Shown here: one piece after another, positions 1 to 3,662 of the stretch
Position numbering within the stretch: the stretch's first letter is position 1
How the letters are laid out: each line of letters starts with the position of its first letter
Assembly: GCA_023405705.1 (NCBI GenBank)
Contig: JAEXXR010000533.1
Span: forward strand, 1 to 6,451
Source of the DNA: Actinomycetes bacterium
Lineage (GTDB): Bacteria; Actinomycetota; Thermoleophilia; Solirubrobacterales; Solirubrobacteraceae
Length of the DNA stretch: 6,451 nucleotides
Reading direction: 5' to 3'
Position numbers and translations under genes: made by a program
Notes under the pieces: generated by a model
Databases searched by the model: none
What the model was told of the DNA's origin: nothing
What the model saw: only the letters and a program-made list of their open reading frames with translations

Positions 1-177
1 GTCGTGATCGGCGACACCCCGCGCGACGTCGCCTGCGCCCGCGCCGACGGCGTCCGCTGCATCGGCGTCACCACCGGCCGCTTCTCCGCCGCCGAGCTGG
101 AGGCCGCCGGCGCCCACGCCGTCGCCGACGACGCCGCCGGCCTCGAAGCGGCGATCGACGCGCTCGCGCTGCCCTGA
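1..177 (+). CDS. HAD-superfamily hydrolase, C-terminal fragment (5' part outside window)
   Basis: The frame is open from base 1 and ends at a TGA at 175-177, giving the last 58 residues of a protein whose start lies off the window. The fragment opens with VVIGDTPRD, the form of HAD motif IV (GDxxxD) whose two aspartates (here residues 5 and 9 of the fragment) bind Mg2+ in phosphoglycolate-phosphatase-like and beta-phosphoglucomutase-like enzymes. It is followed by the usual pattern of an A/G-rich helix, a 'GVTTGRFS' strand-loop and a final 'AHAVADDAAGLEAAI' segment, which matches the end of the Rossmann-like core. A soluble cytoplasmic phosphatase is the likely product, but the substrate cannot be read from this fragment. 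The nucleophile motif (DxD) and the cap domain are not visible. The gene converges on the SDR gene, and the two stop codons touch. Confidence 0.85.
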   Translation, partial: VVIGDTPRDVACARADGVRCIGVTTGRFSAAELEAAGAHAVADDAAGLEAAIDALALP

Positions 178-1107
178 TCAGCTCCCGGGCTGCGGGAACT
201 GGCGGCGCATCGCGGCGTCCCAGAGGCGGTCGGGGAGGACTCTGCGCAGCGGGATCGTGGTGCGCGCAGAGGGGGTGACGACGACGCGGCTCGGGGCGCG
301 GTCGCGTGAGATCGCCTTCTCGATCGCCTTGGCGACGCGGTCGGGGCCGCCGCCGAAGACCTTCAGCGGCCCCTCGTAGGCGCCTCTGGTGACGGCGCCG
401 ACGACGGCGTTGAAGTGGCCGTACGGGTCCTCCTGCGCGGACCCGCCGTTCGCGGCGGCGGTCGGTCGGCCACTCGCGCCGCCGGCATCGCCACCGCCCG
501 CTCCGCCGCCCTCCGACGCCGCGTCGGCGAGGGCCGCGTTCGCCGCGGAGGCGAACTCGGTCGTGATCAGGCCCGGCTCGACGAGGATCACGTCGACGCC
601 GAAGCCGCGCACCTCGAACCGCAGCGCGTCGCTGAGCGCCTCCAGCGCGTACTTCGTCGCGTGGTACCAGCCGCCGCCGGGGAAGGTCAGGCGGCCGCCC
701 ATCGAGCCGATGTTGACGACCTTGCCCCAGCGCTGCTCGCGCATCCCGGGCAGCACGAGCTGGGTCAGCCGCGCGAGGCCGAAGACGTTCGTGTCGAACT
801 GGCGCCGCGCCGCCTCCAGCGGGACGCTCTCGACCGCGCCGCTCTGGCTGTAGCCGGCGTTGTTGACCAGCACGCCGACGGCGCCGGCCGCGTCGCGGAC
901 CTGCGCCACGGCGGCCTCCATCGAGGCCTCGTCGGTGACGTCGAGCGCCAGCGTGCGGCAGCCGGCGTCGGCGAGGTCGGCGATCGCCTCGGGCCGGCGG
1001 GCGGTCGCCCAGACGCTCCAGCCGCCGGCGGCGAGTCGCAGCGCGGTGGCGCGGCCGATCCCGGACGAGCAGCCGGTGATCAGCACGGCTCTCGAAATCT
1101 GTGTCAT
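178..1107 (-). CDS. SDR-family NAD(P)-dependent oxidoreductase
   Basis: This 309-aa classical short-chain dehydrogenase/reductase has the full motif set. The cofactor loop TGCSSGIG is at residues 11-18, and an Arg-Arg pair at 37-38 after the second strand suggests NADP(H) preference (inference). Asp56 is in LDV, NNAG is at 82-85, and Asn107, Ser135, Tyr148 and Lys152 (YHATK) form the catalytic tetrad; EPG follows at 177-179. The order resembles 17-beta-hydroxysteroid-dehydrogenase-like and retinol-dehydrogenase-like SDRs, but the substrate is not known. I chose the ATG at 1107 because the Rossmann glycine loop then sits at residue 11, as usual. A Shine-Dalgarno-like AGGG (bases 1116-1119 on the minus strand) also lies 8 nt upstream. 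A longer GTG start at 1296 would add 63 residues without family features. Residues 199-225 are a Gly/Ala/Ser-rich insertion in the substrate-loop region before the C-terminal part. No signal peptide is seen, so it should be cytoplasmic. Its promoter must lie in the divergent region to the right. Confidence 0.93.
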   Translation of the reverse strand: MTQISRAVLITGCSSGIGRATALRLAAGGWSVWATARRPEAIADLADAGCRTLALDVTDEASMEAAVAQVRDAAGAVGVLVNNAGYSQSGAVESVPLEAARRQFDTNVFGLARLTQLVLPGMREQRWGKVVNIGSMGGRLTFPGGGWYHATKYALEALSDALRFEVRGFGVDVILVEPGLITTEFASAANAALADAASEGGGAGGGDAGGASGRPTAAANGGSAQEDPYGHFNAVVGAVTRGAYEGPLKVFGGGPDRVAKAIEKAISRDRAPSRVVVTPSARTTIPLRRVLPDRLWDAAMRRQFPQPGS

Positions 1108-1131
1108 GGCGCAAACCCTACCGGCGCCGCG

Positions 1132-1163
1132 CTGCGCCCGGGGGCCCTTGGGGCGTGGCGCAG
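1132..1163 (-). promoter_or_regulatory. GC-rich hairpin in the predicted SDR 5' leader
   Basis: CTGCGCC at 1132-1138 and GGCGCAG at 1157-1163 are perfect 7-bp complements around an 18-nt loop. The loop is itself rich in C and G runs, so further inner pairing is possible. On the SDR transcript this stem would end 24 nt before the start codon, just outside the ribosome footprint that includes AGGG at 1116-1119. No T-tract follows on either strand, so it is not a typical intrinsic terminator. GC-rich DNA gives chance stems easily, so a regulatory role is only a possibility. Confidence 0.3.
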
Positions 1164-1235
1164 AGGCCGCGTCGCGACCTCGGCCAGCGGCAGGGATCCG
1201 GCCTGGCCTGACGTCGTGCCGGCCGTCCGCGGTGA

Positions 1236-1245
1236 GCAGATCTGC
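1236..1245. promoter_or_regulatory. Perfect 10-bp palindrome GCAGATCTGC, possible operator
   Basis: GCAGATCTGC reads the same on both strands; the next bases (A/A) break symmetry and one further G/C pair then fits. It lies in the AT-richer part of the divergent region, 46 bp upstream of the -35-like element of the rightward promoter. Dimeric repressors such as TetR or GntR family proteins bind sites of this kind, but no regulator gene is in the window to link to it. It could equally be a chance palindrome. Confidence 0.25.
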
Positions 1246-1270
1246 ACGGTAATCGTTCTGCCGCCGCACG

Positions 1271-1313
1271 TTTGAGCGGAGACGTGCCACTTGCACTCAA
1301 AGAGACACGAGTG
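1271..1313. promoter_or_regulatory. Two overlapping inverted repeats around the -35 region
   Basis: TTTGAG (1271-1276) and CTCAAA (1296-1301) form one 6-bp inverted repeat with a 19-nt spacer. CACTC (1294-1298) and GAGTG (1309-1313) form a second, 5-bp repeat with a 10-nt spacer, filling most of the space between the -35-like and -10-like hexamers. The two share the bases CTC at 1296-1298, so they are mutually exclusive as RNA stems but could be two binding sites as DNA. Placement inside the promoter is what makes them worth noting; the lengths alone are not significant. Confidence 0.3.
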
Positions 1314-1319
1314 TTTAAT
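1291..1319 (+). promoter_or_regulatory. Putative sigma70-type promoter for the leader ORF and secreted-protein operon
   Basis: TTTAAT at 1314-1319 matches five of six positions of the TATAAT -10 consensus. A weak TTGCAC (three of six) lies at 1291-1296 with the ideal 17-bp spacer. This is the best -10-like hexamer I found in the intergenic region and the most AT-rich spot there. It would start transcription near 1326, giving about 87 nt before the leader ORF and about 180 nt before the 712-aa gene. Assignment is by eye. Confidence 0.45.
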
Positions 1320-1391
1320 GGCGGCATTCCAGGGCCTTCCTGGCGCGCCCGAGGCAGGGTCGCACCGCCGCGCGCGCAGAAGGCGAGTCGC

Positions 1392-1403
1392 AGGAGGAGA
1401 GGA
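1392..1403 (+). promoter_or_regulatory. Strong purine-rich Shine-Dalgarno stretch of the leader ORF
   Basis: The stretch AGGAGGAGAGGA is an extended anti-16S match. AGGAGG itself ends 15 nt before the ATG at 1413, while the downstream AGAGGA ends 9 nt before it, a normal spacing. This is the strongest ribosome binding site I noticed in the window. It lies about 100 nt upstream of the 712-aa gene, too far to serve that start directly. It therefore favours the leader ORF as a translated unit. Confidence 0.6.
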
Positions 1404-1412
1404 CGATCCCCC

Positions 1413-1508
1413 ATGAAGCTGGCCAACGGCCAGAGCGCGGTCGTGCCCGCGTTCGGTCATCGACACCGCCTGCCCGTGTCCGGGCTGTCGCGGGCCGGGC
1501 GCGCATGA
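1413..1508 (+). CDS. Putative 31-aa leader ORF, translationally coupled to the next gene
   Basis: The ATG at 1413 opens a 31-codon frame that begins MKLANGQSAVV, contains HRHR at residues 16-19 and ends in SRAGRA. Its TGA (1506-1508) overlaps the ATG of the 712-aa gene as ATGA, the classic arrangement for coupled re-initiation. Three things support translation. It has the purine-rich Shine-Dalgarno stretch just upstream, the precise ATGA overlap, and a third-position G/C preference (about 26 of 30 codons) higher than in the other two forward frames of the same stretch. The peptide has five Lys/Arg residues and no Asp/Glu. It has no hydrophobic segment and no run of one amino acid that would suggest classic attenuation. 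Its role may simply be to deliver ribosomes to the following start, which lacks its own Shine-Dalgarno sequence. A chance ORF is still possible at this length. Confidence 0.5.
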   Translation: MKLANGQSAVVPAFGHRHRLPVSGLSRAGRA

Positions 1509-3643
1509 GACGCGCCCTGACCACCGCCCTGCTCGCCGTCGGCGCTCTTGCCGGCGCGACTGCCGCGGTCCCCGGCTCCGCCTCGGCGGCGACGCCCGAC
1601 GAGCTCAGATGGGAGCTGGTCTCGCCGCTGGCGTCGAGAGGGTTCGACTGGACGAGAACCCGCGTCGGCAGCTCCCGCGACCACGTCGCGCTCTTCAGCT
1701 TCGGCTCCGACGTCAACGGCGTCTACCCGTCGACCCGCACCCCGGACGGGTGGAAGACCGGCTACCAGTCGCTGACGCCGCCCACCGGCTCGCAGTTCGT
1801 CGCCGCCGACGTCGACGACATCTCCGACGACGCCTCGCGTGTGATCGTGCGCGCCGCGAAGCCGATGACCCAGGTCACCGACCGGCTCGCGCTCGGCCTG
1901 CCCGACGGCTCTTGGCGGATCATCGGCGCCGGGCTCACCTACGTCGACCGGACCGCGGACGCTCGCCGGCTGATCGTCAAGAACTACGTGCAGCTGCAGG
2001 ACCCCGACGAGGTCTACCCGGGCCTGCCGGGACGTGAGACCGGCGTCTTCGTCTGGGAGGACGACGGCACCGAGGACGGCGCCGTCGCCGCGATCGGAAC
2101 CGACGCCCAGCGCATCGTCGACTGCGGCGCGACGGTCGCCGACGGCATCATGCACGGCTTCGAGCAGACGGGCGTGTCGGAGGACGCGCGCACGGTCGTC
2201 CTGCAGTCGACGTTCGACACGTGCGGCCAGCCGACCCACGTCTTCCTGTGGAGAGACGGCGTCACGACCGATCTCTCGGCGCCGGACTCCGGCGACGGCG
2301 ACGCGACCTACGTCGGCAACGCCACCGACCTCAGTGCCGTCTTCTTCCGCACGTCGCTCGCGCTCGACCCCGCCGACGCCAACGGGGCGGCGGACGTCTA
2401 CCGCTACGACGTCGCCACCGGGACGCGCACCCGCCTGACGGGCGCGGCGACCGACGCCGGCGAGACGCTCGGCGACGCGATCTCCTCCGAGGACGGCGGG
2501 CGCCTCTGGTTCTCGACCCAAGGCGACGACGACCTGCACACGCTGTGGGTCGCAACCGGCGACGCCCCCGCGACGGCGATCTCCACGGTCAGAAACAACC
2601 AGACCTTCCCGTTCGTCCCGTTCCCGCTCGTCAACACGCCCGACGGCCCGAACACCACCAGCTTCCCCGCCCAGCTGACGCCCGACGGCGCGTCGCTCGT
2701 CTGGCCGACGCGCGAGGAGATCGGCGGCGCCGGCGGCATCGTCGACGGCGACGGGAGTGACCCCGGACAGCTGTTCCGCGCGACCGTCGACGGTGACGTC
2801 GACTGCATCTCGTGCTTCGCCGACGGGGCGCCGGCGAAGAAGCCGGTCGCCGGTCCGGTGCTGGGCGGTCTCAACCGCGGCAACCGCGTCATCTCCGACG
2901 ACGGGCGCTGGATCTACTTCCAGACGGTCTCCGCCCTGGAGCCGGACGACCGCAACGACGTGTCGGACGTCTACGTCTGGCACGACGGGGTCCGCTCGCT
3001 CCTCACCCCCGGCGAGGAGGACGTCAGAGCGGAACTGGGCGGCGTGACCGCCGAAGGCGACGCGGTCGTGCTGACCGGCGCGACCCTGCTGCCGTGGATC
3101 GACGACGACCACGCGAAGGTCTACATGGCTCGGATCGGCGGCGGGCTGCCTGCTCCGCGCGACCCCCGCGAGCTCTGCGTCGGGGACGGCTGCCAGGGCG
3201 AGCCCGGCGCGCGGCCGGCCGATCCGCCCGCGCCGACGGAGGGCTTCACCGGCCCCGGCGACGAGGACGACCCCGCGCCGAGATTCCCGGCAAACCCGTC
3301 GATGACGGTCGGCAGCGTGTCGAGAGCGGCGCAGCGCAAGCTCGCGCGCGGCCGTGCGGTGACGCTTGCCGTCCGCTCCAACACGCGCGGGCGCGTGAGC
3401 GCGACGACGCGGTTCAAGGCCGGCAGACGGTGGGTGAGGGCCGGCGCCTCCGCGCGCACCTTCAAGCGCGCCGGCACGGTGCGCCTGACGGTGCGCCTCT
3501 CCAGAGCGGCGCGGGCGCAGCTCGCCCGCCGCGGCGCGCTGCGCGTCCGGATCGACGTCGTCCACGGGCAGGTCGCGAAGCCGCGACGGCTCGCCTTCGT
3601 GTTGAAGCAGCAAGCGCCGACGAGACGAGGCGCCGATGCGTGA
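1505..3643 (+). CDS. Secreted TolB/WD40-like beta-propeller protein with basic C-terminal domain, function unknown
   Basis: The 712-aa product starts with a Sec signal peptide (MRR, hydrophobic residues 4-21, AxA site 26-28, likely cut after Ala28). The mature part opens with RWELVSP (35-41), followed by propeller-like repeats. Typical blade cores are 'ISDDASRVIV' (106-115), 'VSEDARTVVL' (224-233), 'ISSEDGGRLWF' (326-336), 'LTPDGASLVW' (391-400) and 'ISDDGRWIYF' (463-472). Two blade edges carry a D/E-P-x-D-x-N...DVY motif (288-299 and 479-490). A CISC motif is at 434-437; other cysteines are 207, 240, 558 and 563 (CVGDGC). After a Pro/Gly/Asp linker (about 565-597), residues 598-712 form a strongly basic domain with a repeated 'R-x-LTVRLSRAAR' style. 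No catalytic motif, lipobox, sortase signal or anchor is seen. I recall similar proteins as paralogous families in Solirubrobacterales. The start lacks a Shine-Dalgarno sequence and overlaps the leader ORF stop. The 899-aa gene follows after 19 nt. Confidence 0.85.
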   Translation: MRRALTTALLAVGALAGATAAVPGSASAATPDELRWELVSPLASRGFDWTRTRVGSSRDHVALFSFGSDVNGVYPSTRTPDGWKTGYQSLTPPTGSQFVAADVDDISDDASRVIVRAAKPMTQVTDRLALGLPDGSWRIIGAGLTYVDRTADARRLIVKNYVQLQDPDEVYPGLPGRETGVFVWEDDGTEDGAVAAIGTDAQRIVDCGATVADGIMHGFEQTGVSEDARTVVLQSTFDTCGQPTHVFLWRDGVTTDLSAPDSGDGDATYVGNATDLSAVFFRTSLALDPADANGAADVYRYDVATGTRTRLTGAATDAGETLGDAISSEDGGRLWFSTQGDDDLHTLWVATGDAPATAISTVRNNQTFPFVPFPLVNTPDGPNTTSFPAQLTPDGASLVWPTREEIGGAGGIVDGDGSDPGQLFRATVDGDVDCISCFADGAPAKKPVAGPVLGGLNRGNRVISDDGRWIYFQTVSALEPDDRNDVSDVYVWHDGVRSLLTPGEEDVRAELGGVTAEGDAVVLTGATLLPWIDDDHAKVYMARIGGGLPAPRDPRELCVGDGCQGEPGARPADPPAPTEGFTGPGDEDDPAPRFPANPSMTVGSVSRAAQRKLARGRAVTLAVRSNTRGRVSATTRFKAGRRWVRAGASARTFKRAGTVRLTVRLSRAARAQLARRGALRVRIDVVHGQVAKPRRLAFVLKQQAPTRRGADA

Positions 3644-3651
3644 CGCAGGCC

Positions 3652-3657
3652 AGGAGA
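3652..3657 (+). promoter_or_regulatory. Ribosome binding site that fixes the start of the 899-aa gene
   Basis: AGGAGA ends 5 nt before the ATG at 3663. A competing in-frame ATG at 3636 overlaps the end of the upstream gene but has only a weak ACGAGG-like sequence before it. It would also put nine extra polar residues in front of the signal peptide. The site therefore favours 3663. Confidence 0.65.
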
Positions 3658-3662
3658 GCAAG

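Larger units (their letters stand above)
1108..1412. other. Divergent intergenic control region
   Basis: These 305 bases separate the leftward SDR gene from the rightward leader ORF. I see no convincing gene here. The part from about 1240 to 1320 is visibly richer in A and T than its surroundings, as expected for a promoter zone. The region holds a 7-bp inverted repeat near the SDR start, a 6-bp one at 1182-1187/1203-1208 (GGCCAG/CTGGCC), a 10-bp palindrome, a TTTGAG/CTCAAA pair and a sigma70-like promoter. A clear promoter for the SDR gene was not found on the minus strand. Confidence 0.7.

Noticed and set aside
1108..1296. N-terminal extension of the SDR protein to a GTG at 1296
   Set aside because: It would add 63 residues ahead of the Rossmann glycine loop, which in classical SDRs lies near the N-terminus. 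The ATG at 1107 has an AGGG at suitable distance.
1272..1412. Upstream extension of the leader ORF to a TTG at 1272
   Set aside because: It would start before the predicted transcription start and reads through promoter elements. The strong Shine-Dalgarno stretch points to the ATG at 1413.
3636..3662. Earlier ATG at 3636 as start of the 899-aa protein
   Set aside because: It gives nine extra polar residues before the signal peptide and has a weak ribosome site, while AGGAGA sits 5 nt before the ATG at 3663. It remains possible as an alternative start overlapping the upstream stop.
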